This document shows, piece by piece, positions 41,961 to 49,328 of a DNA stretch of 64,000 nt; the first letter of the stretch is position 1, and each line of letters starts with the position of its first letter. The notes beneath the pieces are model-generated. The model had not been told where the DNA came from. It searched no databases and saw only the letters and a program-made list of their open reading frames with translations. Source of the stretch: Spirochaeta thermophila DSM 6578. GTDB lineage: Bacteria > Spirochaetota > Spirochaetia > Winmispirales > Winmispiraceae. The DNA lies in contig NC_017583.1 in the NCBI RefSeq assembly GCF_000184345.1, forward strand, positions 1,116,001 to 1,180,000, read 5' to 3'. The position numbers and the translations under genes are program-made.

Positions 41961-43187
41961 ATGAACATAGTGGTGGTAGGAGCTCAATGGGGGGACGAGG
42001 GGAAGGGTAAGATCGTGGATGTGCTCGCGAGCCGGGCGGATCTCGTGGTGAGGTATTCGGGGGGAGCCAATGCGGGACACACCATCGTGCACGACGGTGT
42101 CTCGTACAAGCTCCATCTCGTTCCGTCCGGGATCGTGTACCCGGACACGGAAGTGGTGCTCGGCACGGGGATGGTGATCGATCCCGAGGCACTCTTCCTG
42201 GAACTCTCCCAGATCGAAGCCCTCGGGGTGGACTGGAAGGGGAGGCTCTATATCTCGGACAGGGCGCATCTGGTATTTCCTTCTTACAAGGCTGAGGACA
42301 AGGCCGTAGACGAGAAGCGTCGTTACCCTATCGGGACGACGGGGAGGGGGATAGGGGTGGCGTATGCGAAGAAGGCCTTCAGGGACGGGGTGCGGATGAT
42401 AGACCTCTTCGACGATAAGTTCTTTTCCCGCCTCACCCCTCAGGAGAAGAGGTTCGTCGAACCCTATCTCTCCCGCCTCGAGCCCCTCCTCGTGAACCTC
42501 GTCTCCTTCATGCGAGGCCGTGTGTCCGGGAATATCCTCTTCGAAGGGGCACAGGGTATCCTCCTGGACCTCGACGTGGGCACCTATCCGTACGTCTCCT
42601 CCGGCGTCTCCGCTCCTGCGGGTGCGTCCCTGGGGGGCGGCGTGGGACCCTGTGACCTCGATGCGGTGTACGGCGTCTGCAAGGCCTACACCACACGGGT
42701 GGGGTATGGGCCCTTCCCCTCCGAGTTCCGGGATCATGAGGCGGGCCTGGGCGACAGGATCCGTGAGATAGGGCACGAGTACGGCACCACCACAGGACGT
42801 CCCCGAAGGTGCGGCTACCTCGACCTCGTGGCATTGAAGTACGCCTGTGAGGCGGGAGGTCTTTCGGCTCTCCACCTCACACACCTCGATGTCTACGATA
42901 CGTTCGATGAGATCGGGGTGTGTGTCGCCTACCGGATAGGGGGAGACGTGATCACCGAGTTCCCTTCTTCCATTTCGGCGCTCGAGGATGCCGAACCTGT
43001 CATCCGGACCGTCAAAGGGTGGAAGCGGTCCTTACGGGAGTGCCGATCCTATGACGACCTTCCGTCCGAGGCGAGGGCCTATGTGGATCTCATAGAGGAG
43101 TACACCTCCACTCCGGTGGAGATCGTATCGGTGGGATGTGAGAGGGAGGAGACCATCATCCGGAAGGACCCATGGAAAAGATCCTAG
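41961..43187 (+). CDS. purA: Adenylosuccinate synthase
   Basis: 408 residues. The GTP loop VVVGAQWGDEGKGKIVD holds the catalytic Asp; SGGANAGHTIVHDG holds the catalytic His. GTTGRGIGVAYAKKA and EGAQGILLDLDVGTYPYVSS are further family signatures. It condenses IMP and aspartate with GTP. GAGAGAGGAG precedes the start. The last 16 nt overlap guaA, so the two IMP-consuming branches are coupled in translation. Confidence 0.97.
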   Translation: MNIVVVGAQWGDEGKGKIVDVLASRADLVVRYSGGANAGHTIVHDGVSYKLHLVPSGIVYPDTEVVLGTGMVIDPEALFLELSQIEALGVDWKGRLYISDRAHLVFPSYKAEDKAVDEKRRYPIGTTGRGIGVAYAKKAFRDGVRMIDLFDDKFFSRLTPQEKRFVEPYLSRLEPLLVNLVSFMRGRVSGNILFEGAQGILLDLDVGTYPYVSSGVSAPAGASLGGGVGPCDLDAVYGVCKAYTTRVGYGPFPSEFRDHEAGLGDRIREIGHEYGTTTGRPRRCGYLDLVALKYACEAGGLSALHLTHLDVYDTFDEIGVCVAYRIGGDVITEFPSSISALEDAEPVIRTVKGWKRSLRECRSYDDLPSEARAYVDLIEEYTSTPVEIVSVGCEREETIIRKDPWKRS

Positions 43188-44725
43188 TCCTCGATTTCGG
43201 AGGTCAGACCTGCCAGCTCATCGCCAGGCGGATCCGTGAGATAGGGGTCTACAGCGAGGTCGTTCCCGGCGATACGCCGGTGGAATCCCTGCCCCTTGAA
43301 GGCGTGAAGGGGATCATCCTCTCGGGCTCTCCCTACTCGGTCTACGATGCGGAGGCGCCGAAGGTCGATCCGCGCGTCTCTTCCCTGGGTATCCCCATAT
43401 TGGGGATATGCTACGGGGTGCAGCAGCTCGCGCACCTTTTCGGGGGGAAGGTGGCCCCGCTCGATCACCGCGAGTACGGTCGGAGTAGACTCTTCTTCAC
43501 CGAAGCCTCGCCGCTCTTCGAGGGCGTCCCGGAAGGGTTCGTCTCGTGGATGAGCCACGGTGACACCATCGTGGAGGTGCCCGAGGGATTTCGAGTGATC
43601 GCACGTTCGGAGCACAACCTGGTGGCCGGCATAACCCACGAGCGACTCCCGCTCTACGGGATCCAGTTCCATCCGGAGGTGACCCACTGCGCGTACGGCC
43701 TCACCGTGCTCGAGAACTTCGCCGTACGTATCTGTGGGGCCCGGAAGACGTGGACCATGGCCTCGTACCTCGAGGATGTCCAGGGGCTCCTCAGGACACA
43801 AGTGGGGGATGATCCTCTCCTCCTCCTCATTTCGGGAGGGGTGGACTCCACCGTGGTGGCCGCCCTCCTGCTCAAGACATTTCCACCCGAGCAGGTCCAT
43901 CTCCTCTACATCGATACCGGCCTCATGAGGAAGAACGAGACCGAGGAGGTGGAGGCCAATCTCCGAACCCTTGGAGCCAGCAATCTCTATATCGTCCATG
44001 CCGAGGAGAGGTTCCTTTCGGCCCTCAAGGGGGTGGTGGATCCCGAGAAGAAACGTCAGATTATCGGGGATGTGTTCATCCAGGTCCAGGAGGAGGAGCT
44101 TCGACGTCGAAGGATCCCCGATCAGGCCTTCCTCGCCCAGGGTACCCTCTACACCGATCTCATCGAATCAGGGAAAGGCGTGGGGAACAAGGCGAAGGTC
44201 ATCAAATCGCATCACAATGTGCGATCCCCTCTCATCGAGCGGAAGCGGAAGGAAGGGAGGGTGATCGAGCCCCTCTCCATGCTCTACAAGGATGAGGTGC
44301 GCAGACTGGGGGCTCATCTCGGTGTACCCCGGGAGGTGCTCGAGCGCCACCCGTTTCCTGGACCCGGCCTCGCGGTGAGGATACTCGGGGAGGTGACCAG
44401 GGAGAAGTGCGACATCCTCCGGGAAGCCGACGCGATTTTCATCGACGAGCTGAAGAGGCGTCACCTGTACCACGAGATATGGCAGGCCTTCTGTGTCCTT
44501 CTGCCGGTACGGACCGTGGGGGTGACAGGGGACGACCGCAACTACGGGTATGTGGTGGCCCTCCGTGCCGTCACCTCCAAGGACGGGATGACGGCCGACG
44601 CCTATCCCTTTCCCACGGCGGACCTGTTGGAAATCGCTGCGCTCATCACGAACCGGGTGAAGGATGTAGGCCGGGTGGTCTACGATGTCTCGAGCAAACC
44701 ACCCGCCACCATAGAGTGGGAGTAG
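43172..44725 (+). CDS. guaA: GMP synthase (glutamine-hydrolysing)
   Basis: 517 residues. The N-terminal class I amidotransferase has the nucleophile in ILGICYGVQQLAHLFGG and the His-Glu pair in QFHPEVTH. The ATP pyrophosphatase loop is LISGGVDSTVVAALL, and the C-terminal dimerisation domain ends SSKPPATIEWE, the standard family end. It aminates XMP to GMP. The gene ends one base short of the convergent CpxP-like gene. Confidence 0.97.
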   Translation: MEKILVLDFGGQTCQLIARRIREIGVYSEVVPGDTPVESLPLEGVKGIILSGSPYSVYDAEAPKVDPRVSSLGIPILGICYGVQQLAHLFGGKVAPLDHREYGRSRLFFTEASPLFEGVPEGFVSWMSHGDTIVEVPEGFRVIARSEHNLVAGITHERLPLYGIQFHPEVTHCAYGLTVLENFAVRICGARKTWTMASYLEDVQGLLRTQVGDDPLLLLISGGVDSTVVAALLLKTFPPEQVHLLYIDTGLMRKNETEEVEANLRTLGASNLYIVHAEERFLSALKGVVDPEKKRQIIGDVFIQVQEEELRRRRIPDQAFLAQGTLYTDLIESGKGVGNKAKVIKSHHNVRSPLIERKRKEGRVIEPLSMLYKDEVRRLGAHLGVPREVLERHPFPGPGLAVRILGEVTREKCDILREADAIFIDELKRRHLYHEIWQAFCVLLPVRTVGVTGDDRNYGYVVALRAVTSKDGMTADAYPFPTADLLEIAALITNRVKDVGRVVYDVSSKPPATIEWE

Positions 44726-44726
44726 C

Positions 44727-45131
44727 CTAGCGTGGAGCGGGGGGTGGGGGAAGGGGGTGTCGCGGCGGTCGGGTGAGTCTCTCGAAGAGGAACTCCCGTT
44801 GCTCGGGGGTGAGATAGGGGGCCATCTCCTCCCTCATCTGCTCGAGTTCCGTACGCAGAGCGTCCTTGAACTCGTCTTCGATAGCCTGGAAGCGCTTGCT
44901 GTAGCGATCCCATATGTCCAGAAGTTTCCGTTCCTGCTCGGGATCGAGTCGGAGACGTCTCGTGAACTCCTCGCGGATGATGTCTGAAGTCTGTGGAGGA
45001 GCTTGAAAAAACAATGCCCTGAAGGAGCGGGGATGGGTTTTCATGTAGAGGAGCGTCGCTCCTGTTCCCATGGCAGCCCCGATGAGAAAGACCAGTGCCA
45101 CGAGCAGAAACGCCTTGACCGAAGGTTTCAC
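44727..45131 (-). CDS. CpxP/CnrX-like periplasmic sensor protein with Pro-rich tail
   Basis: 134 residues. An N-terminal hydrophobic segment (about 7-29) serves as anchor or signal. The rest is helical and charged, with two LTxxQ-type motifs (RLDPEQERK and YLTPEQREF), the hallmark of the Spy/CpxP/CnrX/Metal_resist superfamily, which senses misfolded protein or metals in the periplasm. The tail RPPRHPLPPPPAPR is Pro-rich. It is the third gene of an ECF-sigma operon, the same relative role that CnrX has in the cobalt/nickel cnrYXH system. The trigger here is unknown. Its 3' end meets guaA. Confidence 0.7.
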   Translation of the reverse strand: MKPSVKAFLLVALVFLIGAAMGTGATLLYMKTHPRSFRALFFQAPPQTSDIIREEFTRRLRLDPEQERKLLDIWDRYSKRFQAIEDEFKDALRTELEQMREEMAPYLTPEQREFLFERLTRPPRHPLPPPPAPR

Positions 45132-45149
45132 GTTCTCTTCTCCTTTCTC

Positions 45150-45443
45150 CTAGAACAGGTCCTCAAGCATGGAGATGACCACCTGATGTGAGGCCATCTG
45201 GGTGATGTCGATCTCTTGGCGGGGCGGGAACACGGAGAAGGCGAAGAGAAAGAGGCAAGCCACGAGGGATCCGGCGAGGCCCGCGAGGAGCGGTTTCCTC
45301 CATGCGAGCAGATAGGCCCACACGTGGGCCTCGGACCGCCCCGAGATGACACGCTCCATGACCTTGTCGACGAACGAAGGGCTGAATGTGTAGCTCTTCA
45401 GAGGTTCGAGGAGTTCCTTGATCGGATCGTCACGCCGTTTCAT
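45150..45443 (-). CDS. Small single-pass membrane protein, candidate anti-sigma factor
   Basis: 97 residues from the ATG that overlaps the sigma-factor stop by 14 nt. An N-terminal cytoplasmic region (DDPIKELLEPLKSYTFSPSFVDKVMERV) is followed by one membrane segment (about 54-74) and a short periplasmic tail. The zinc-anti-sigma motif HxxxCxxC is absent, so this would be a non-ZAS anti-sigma, like CnrY. Position directly after an ECF sigma gene and before the periplasmic sensor is the basis of the call. Function is inferred, not shown. Confidence 0.6.
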   Translation of the reverse strand: MKRRDDPIKELLEPLKSYTFSPSFVDKVMERVISGRSEAHVWAYLLAWRKPLLAGLAGSLVACLFLFAFSVFPPRQEIDITQMASHQVVISMLEDLF

Positions 45444-46011
45444 GAGTCTCTCCCATACGACGAGTATATGCCTTCTCGAATGCATCCCGGGCCCTGCTGA
45501 GCCGCGAGAGCACGGTGCCCACCGGGATCTCGAGGGACCGTGAGATTTCTTCCACCGAAAGCTCGTTGAGGTAGAAGAGAGTGAGTATCACCCTGTGCTT
45601 TACCGAGAGATCTGCCAGTGTTTCGTGGACAGCCAGGGTGGTGATGGTTCGCTCGTCCGGGGGATCCATCTCCGGTTCCTTCGCCGTTTCGAGGGGAAGT
45701 GGTGCCCGGAAACGTCGTTTCCGTTCGTTGAGACAGAGGTTGATGGTGATCCGGGTGAGATAGGTGCCCACCGACGCCTCCCCTCTGAATTTCGGAAGCG
45801 ACTTGTAGAAGCGGAGGAAGACCTCCTGCCCGATGTCCTCCACCTCGGGGACCGGGCCGAGGATACCCACTATTGTTCGGGCCACCCTGTCCTTGTACAT
45901 CTCGACCAGTCTACGGAAGGCCGTATGATCTCCGTTTCGTGCGGCATCGACGAGCCCTTCCGCTCCACCTTCCCTCTCGTGAGAGAGCCTGCGATCCTGT
46001 TCCACCACCAT
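45430..46011 (-). CDS. ECF-subfamily RNA polymerase sigma factor
   Basis: 193 residues. Region 2 spans about residues 15-95 (AFRRLVEMYKDRVARTIVGI; PEVEDIGQEVFLRFYKSLPKF; VGTYLTRITINLCLNERKRR) and region 4 about 125-180 (LSVKHRVILTLFYLNELSVEEI, IPVGTVLSRLSRARDAFEKA). Regions 1 and 3 are missing, as in all ECF sigmas. It is the first gene of an operon with an anti-sigma candidate and a CpxP/CnrX-like sensor, and is divergent from a TolC-MacAB-like operon. Both operons carry a promoter of the ECF type (GGAATA-N16-GGTCRA), so it most likely controls itself and the exporter. Confidence 0.93.
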   Translation of the reverse strand: MVVEQDRRLSHEREGGAEGLVDAARNGDHTAFRRLVEMYKDRVARTIVGILGPVPEVEDIGQEVFLRFYKSLPKFRGEASVGTYLTRITINLCLNERKRRFRAPLPLETAKEPEMDPPDERTITTLAVHETLADLSVKHRVILTLFYLNELSVEEISRSLEIPVGTVLSRLSRARDAFEKAYTRRMGETHETA

Positions 46012-46024
46012 CTTCCATAGTTAT

Positions 46025-46052
46025 TTGACCATCTCATACACGATCATATTCC
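46025..46052 (-). promoter_or_regulatory. ECF-type promoter of the sigma-factor operon
   Basis: On the minus strand, GGAATA (46052-46047), a 16-bp spacer and GGTCAA (46030-46025), about 14 nt before the sigma-factor ATG. The pattern resembles ECF promoters of the sigma-E type (GGAACTT ... GGTCAA). The identical architecture on the other strand supports autoregulation. Confidence 0.7.
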
Positions 46053-46078
46053 AAACGTAGCATGTGGGACTCGCTCAT

Positions 46079-46106
46079 GGAATACAGAGCTGAGTCTCAT
46101 GGTCGA
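46079..46106 (+). promoter_or_regulatory. ECF-type promoter of the TolC-MacAB-like operon
   Basis: GGAATA at 46079-46084, a 16-bp spacer, GGTCGA at 46101-46106. Transcript start should be near 46112, ahead of the ribosome site GAGGGAG (46125-46131) and ATG 46138. Confidence 0.7.
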
Positions 46107-46137
46107 ATACTATGAGTTCTATGTGAGGGAGTATGAA

Positions 46138-47538
46138 ATGAGAAGTTCTTATCGTGCAGCTCTTATGTGCATGCTTCTCCCTGTGATGTGGGATCTTGCG
46201 GCGGAGGAGAGGTTGTCCCTTGATGCAGTGGTTGGTATGGCTCTCAAAGAGGATGTGACGTATCGCATACTCGGGATACAACTGGATCAGGCCGAACTGG
46301 AAGAGTCCTCCCTCCGACCCGGTCTTTCGTTGGATATTCATGGCGGCGGCAGCGGGGGCAATATCTTGTCCTTTGATGTTTCCGAGGGTGGCTCTCACAC
46401 GGTTCTCTCACCTTCACTCTCTCTGGTGCTTCCCTATCCACTCGGTACCGAGATCGGGATGGGGTTAGAGACCTCGTTTTCCTCGGAAGAGAGGGAAGGC
46501 CTCGTCTCTTTCGAGATTCTTCATCCGCTGTCGGGGTATCCCTCCACTTCTCGTGTCCAGACCCTCCAGGTGAAGTACAAACGTGAGAATGCTTATCAGG
46601 CATTCCTCCAGAGGAGGTATGAGGTGACCCGTGAACTCCTGGAGATCGTGAGGAATATCTACGAAGTGAGGCGTGATCGCCTGGATCTGGAGGCCCAGAA
46701 GGACGATGTCCTCAGGACCCTGTCCATGTACGAGGACCTCGGCTATCCAGAGGATTCCCTGGAACTGGAGAGAACAAGAGTGGAACTGCGAAGCACGGAG
46801 CGGGCTCTGAAGCTCCTGGAGATGAAAGAAGAGCGATATATCGAGGAGTATCGAAGTCTCACAGGAGTACGAGAGCTTCCGGATCTTCCCGCTCCTGCTG
46901 ACATCACCATAGCCATCCCTGAAGGCTATGGTGGGTTTTCCAGTGTGATCATGGCGGAAAGAGAACGGGAACTGGAAGAGATCGGATATCAGGATGAGGT
47001 TTCCCCTCTCCCTGAGTTGAAGGTGGGAGGTTTCTCCTATGTACCGCTTTCAGAATTCGTGGAAGGGGCTCGGCTCTCCTTTGGTGGGCTTTTCTCCTTC
47101 TCGTGGGGAGGTGGGGCCCTCTCTGCCCGGGTGGGATTTACTCCAGAGGAGAGAACGCTCACCCTTCAGACAGCGGTAAGCTGGAACATCTCCCCTGGTG
47201 ATTCCTCCCGGGAAAGGGTGAGCAAAGAGCTGGATCTTTCTCTTGCACACCTTAGGGAGGAACTTGAGGTGAGGGATGCCATTTCTCAGATTGAGGATTG
47301 GCGCCTCCAGCTTGAGGAGTACCTGATGAACCTCGAAGACATTCGAGATGAAAAGCCTCTCGTTGAGAGGGAGTACCAAGTGGCACTCGCACGGTATGAG
47401 GAGGGAATCATCTCTCAGGAAGAGCTCAAGGAGAAGCAGAGAGCAATGGATCGTATTACCATCGAAGAGGAGCTCCTTTCCGTGAAGCTCCTGCTTCTCG
47501 ATTCCAGTATACATGCATCTTTCGTATCTGAAGAGTGA
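46138..47538 (+). CDS. TolC-like outer-membrane efflux protein
   Basis: 466 residues from ATG 46138, with GAGGGAG 6-7 nt upstream. A signal peptide (YRAALMCMLLPVMWDLAA) precedes a sequence of long amphipathic helices (LLEIVRNIYEVRRDRLDLEA; RTRVELRSTERALKLLEMK; HLREELEVRDAISQIEDWRL) between beta segments (GGLFSFSWGGGALSARVGF), the layout of the OEP/TolC family. The predicted YEEGIISQEELKEKQRAMDR resembles the repeat-end signature. It should form the outer-membrane duct for the exporter encoded downstream. It carries its own ECF-type promoter. Confidence 0.8.
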   Translation: MRSSYRAALMCMLLPVMWDLAAEERLSLDAVVGMALKEDVTYRILGIQLDQAELEESSLRPGLSLDIHGGGSGGNILSFDVSEGGSHTVLSPSLSLVLPYPLGTEIGMGLETSFSSEEREGLVSFEILHPLSGYPSTSRVQTLQVKYKRENAYQAFLQRRYEVTRELLEIVRNIYEVRRDRLDLEAQKDDVLRTLSMYEDLGYPEDSLELERTRVELRSTERALKLLEMKEERYIEEYRSLTGVRELPDLPAPADITIAIPEGYGGFSSVIMAERERELEEIGYQDEVSPLPELKVGGFSYVPLSEFVEGARLSFGGLFSFSWGGGALSARVGFTPEERTLTLQTAVSWNISPGDSSRERVSKELDLSLAHLREELEVRDAISQIEDWRLQLEEYLMNLEDIRDEKPLVEREYQVALARYEEGIISQEELKEKQRAMDRITIEEELLSVKLLLLDSSIHASFVSEE

Positions 47539-47548
47539 GGAGGATATC

Positions 47549-48643
47549 GTGACGAGAAGAGGCTTCATTATTAGCATGTCATCGGTCGTCATAGTACTGG
47601 GAGGGGTGATCGTACTTTTCTCTCTGAGACAGGAGAGCACAGAGTCAGCTGAGGTTACCTCGCAGAGGGTGAAAGTGGAGAAGGTCGTCCAGGATGAGGT
47701 GGTGGAGGTTTCGGGGAATGTAGAGCCGGGAGAAGAACAAACCCTTACCATGACGAGCGGGGGAGAGGTGAAGCAAGTCTATGTAGAAGAGGGAGACATG
47801 GTGGAGAAGGGAGAGGTGATTCTCAGGCTGGACGACGATGAGGAGCAGTATGAGTACCAGCAGGCAGTGTACGAGCTTGATCAGAAGAAAGGGACGATCT
47901 CCACTCGGGAAGAACAACTCCTCGAGATGAGAGTGAAGCTCGCGAAGAAGGCTCTTGAGGAACGTGTACTCATCGCTCCTCTCTCGGGACTCCTCGTGGA
48001 TTTTGCGGTGAAGCCAGGGGATAGACTCGTCTCCAATGAGCTTCAATCGTTGGGTCGAATCATCCGCACGGATTTCCTCAGGGCAACGGTACAGGTGGAT
48101 GAGCTCGACCTTGGGAAGGTGAATATAGGTCAAAAGGTGAGGATCCTCTTCGATGCTTTCCCTGATGTCGAGGTCGAAGGTCGGGTCGAAGACATATCGG
48201 AGACTGCGACGGTTGACTCGCAGGGGATCGCGGTGTGTGATGTGGACATTCTCATCCCGGATCCTCCGGAAGGGGTGAAGCCCGGATTCTCGTTCACCGG
48301 CCAGATCGTGGTGAAGGAGGCGGAGGAACTCCTGCTTCTCGATAAACGCGCGGTGATCACGAGAGAGGGGAGGACCATCGTTATGAGGGTATCCCCCGAG
48401 GGGACCGCGAGGCCTATGCCCCAGGAAGTCCAGGTGGAAGAGTTCGATGAGGATCGCGTTCGAGTGCTCTCCGGACTTGAGGAAGGGGACGAGGTCCTCA
48501 TCCTCTCATCTTCGGAGACCTCGGGATCATCAGGAGGTGGATCACGCATGTTTTTTGTGGGGCCTGGTGTGGGGGGCCCTCCTCCGGGAGGTGCACCTGG
48601 CCCTCCTCCGGGAGGTGCACCTAGACGTGAGGGAGGGCGGTGA
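47549..48643 (+). CDS. MacA/HlyD-type periplasmic adaptor subunit
   Basis: 364 residues from GTG 47549 with GAGGAGG upstream. One N-terminal membrane anchor (about 7-26), a barrel-sandwich (lipoyl-like) domain (VVEVSGNVEPGEEQTL; GGEVKQVYVEEGDMVEKGEV; APLSGLLVDFAVKPGDRL), a short helical hairpin (about 95-135) and beta-barrel domains (VQVDELDLGKVNIGQKVRI). The hairpin is shorter than in E. coli MacA. The C-terminus has a Gly/Pro-rich tail with a two-copy GPPPGGAP repeat. It links TolC-like and MacB-like components. Confidence 0.85.
   Translation: MTRRGFIISMSSVVIVLGGVIVLFSLRQESTESAEVTSQRVKVEKVVQDEVVEVSGNVEPGEEQTLTMTSGGEVKQVYVEEGDMVEKGEVILRLDDDEEQYEYQQAVYELDQKKGTISTREEQLLEMRVKLAKKALEERVLIAPLSGLLVDFAVKPGDRLVSNELQSLGRIIRTDFLRATVQVDELDLGKVNIGQKVRILFDAFPDVEVEGRVEDISETATVDSQGIAVCDVDILIPDPPEGVKPGFSFTGQIVVKEAEELLLLDKRAVITREGRTIVMRVSPEGTARPMPQEVQVEEFDEDRVRVLSGLEEGDEVLILSSSETSGSSGGGSRMFFVGPGVGGPPPGGAPGPPPGGAPRREGGR
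48575..48622 (+). repeat. Perfect 24-bp tandem repeat (two copies)
   Basis: Two identical 24-bp units, 48575-48598 and 48599-48622, each encoding GPPPGGAP at the C-terminus of the adaptor protein. Repeat-number changes would keep the reading frame. Confidence 0.9.
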
Positions 48644-48647
48644 GTGT

Positions 48648-49328
48648 ATGGCACGCTTTGTGGTTAGGGCCGAAGGAGTGATGAAGGAGTACAGGATGGG
48701 CGAGGTGGTAGTCCCCGCACTGAGGGGGGTGAGTATCGGGGTCGAGAAGGGAGAGTACGTGGCGATCATGGGGCCTTCCGGATCGGGGAAGTCCACGCTC
48801 ATGCACCTCGTCGGCTGTTTGGATGTCCCCACACGAGGGAAGGTGTTCATAGAGGAGGAAGATGTCTCAAGGCTCTCTGAGCGGGAGCTTGCGAGGATCC
48901 GGAACAGGAAGATCGGTTTCGTCTTCCAGCAGTTCAACCTCCTTCCCCGGCTCACCATAGAGGAAAACGTGGAGACTCCTCTCATCTACGCAGGAGTCCC
49001 CTCCAAGGAGCGGCGGAGACGGGCGATAGGGTCCCTCGAGAGAGTCGGCCTCTCGCATCGCCTCTCCCACCGACCCACGGAACTCTCGGGAGGAGAACGT
49101 CAGCGGGTGGCGATCGCCAGGGCCTTGGTGACCGAGCCTCTCATCATACTCGCCGATGAACCCACCGGAGCCCTGGATACGGAGACCGGAAGGAAAATCC
49201 TCGATCTTTTCCGGGAGCTCCATGAGGAAGGGCGTACGTTGGTGATAGTGACACATGATCCCGAGGTGGCGCAAGAGGCCCAGCGCGTGATACGTATACG
49301 AGACGGGCTCATAGAGGAGGAGGTATGA
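48648..49328 (+). CDS. ABC transporter ATP-binding protein, MacB/LolD type
   Basis: 226 residues from ATG 48648. Walker A MGPSGSGKSTLMHLVGCLD, Q-loop FVFQQFNLLPRLT, signature LSGGERQRVAIARAL, Walker B IILADEPTGALD and the H-loop IVTHDP are complete. The LDVPTRGKVFIEE stretch is typical of the MacB/LolD/FtsE branch, which powers mechanotransmission exporters rather than importers. It overlaps the permease gene as ATGA. No fused permease is present, so the ATPase and membrane part are separate chains. Confidence 0.95.
   Translation: MARFVVRAEGVMKEYRMGEVVVPALRGVSIGVEKGEYVAIMGPSGSGKSTLMHLVGCLDVPTRGKVFIEEEDVSRLSERELARIRNRKIGFVFQQFNLLPRLTIEENVETPLIYAGVPSKERRRRAIGSLERVGLSHRLSHRPTELSGGERQRVAIARALVTEPLIILADEPTGALDTETGRKILDLFRELHEEGRTLVIVTHDPEVAQEAQRVIRIRDGLIEEEV

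Noticed and set aside
40248..42884. Long open frame (878 codons) on the minus strand
   Set aside because: It lies antisense to purB, guaB and purA, whose family motifs are clear. High GC leaves antisense frames open. The translation is His/Arg-rich with no known motif.
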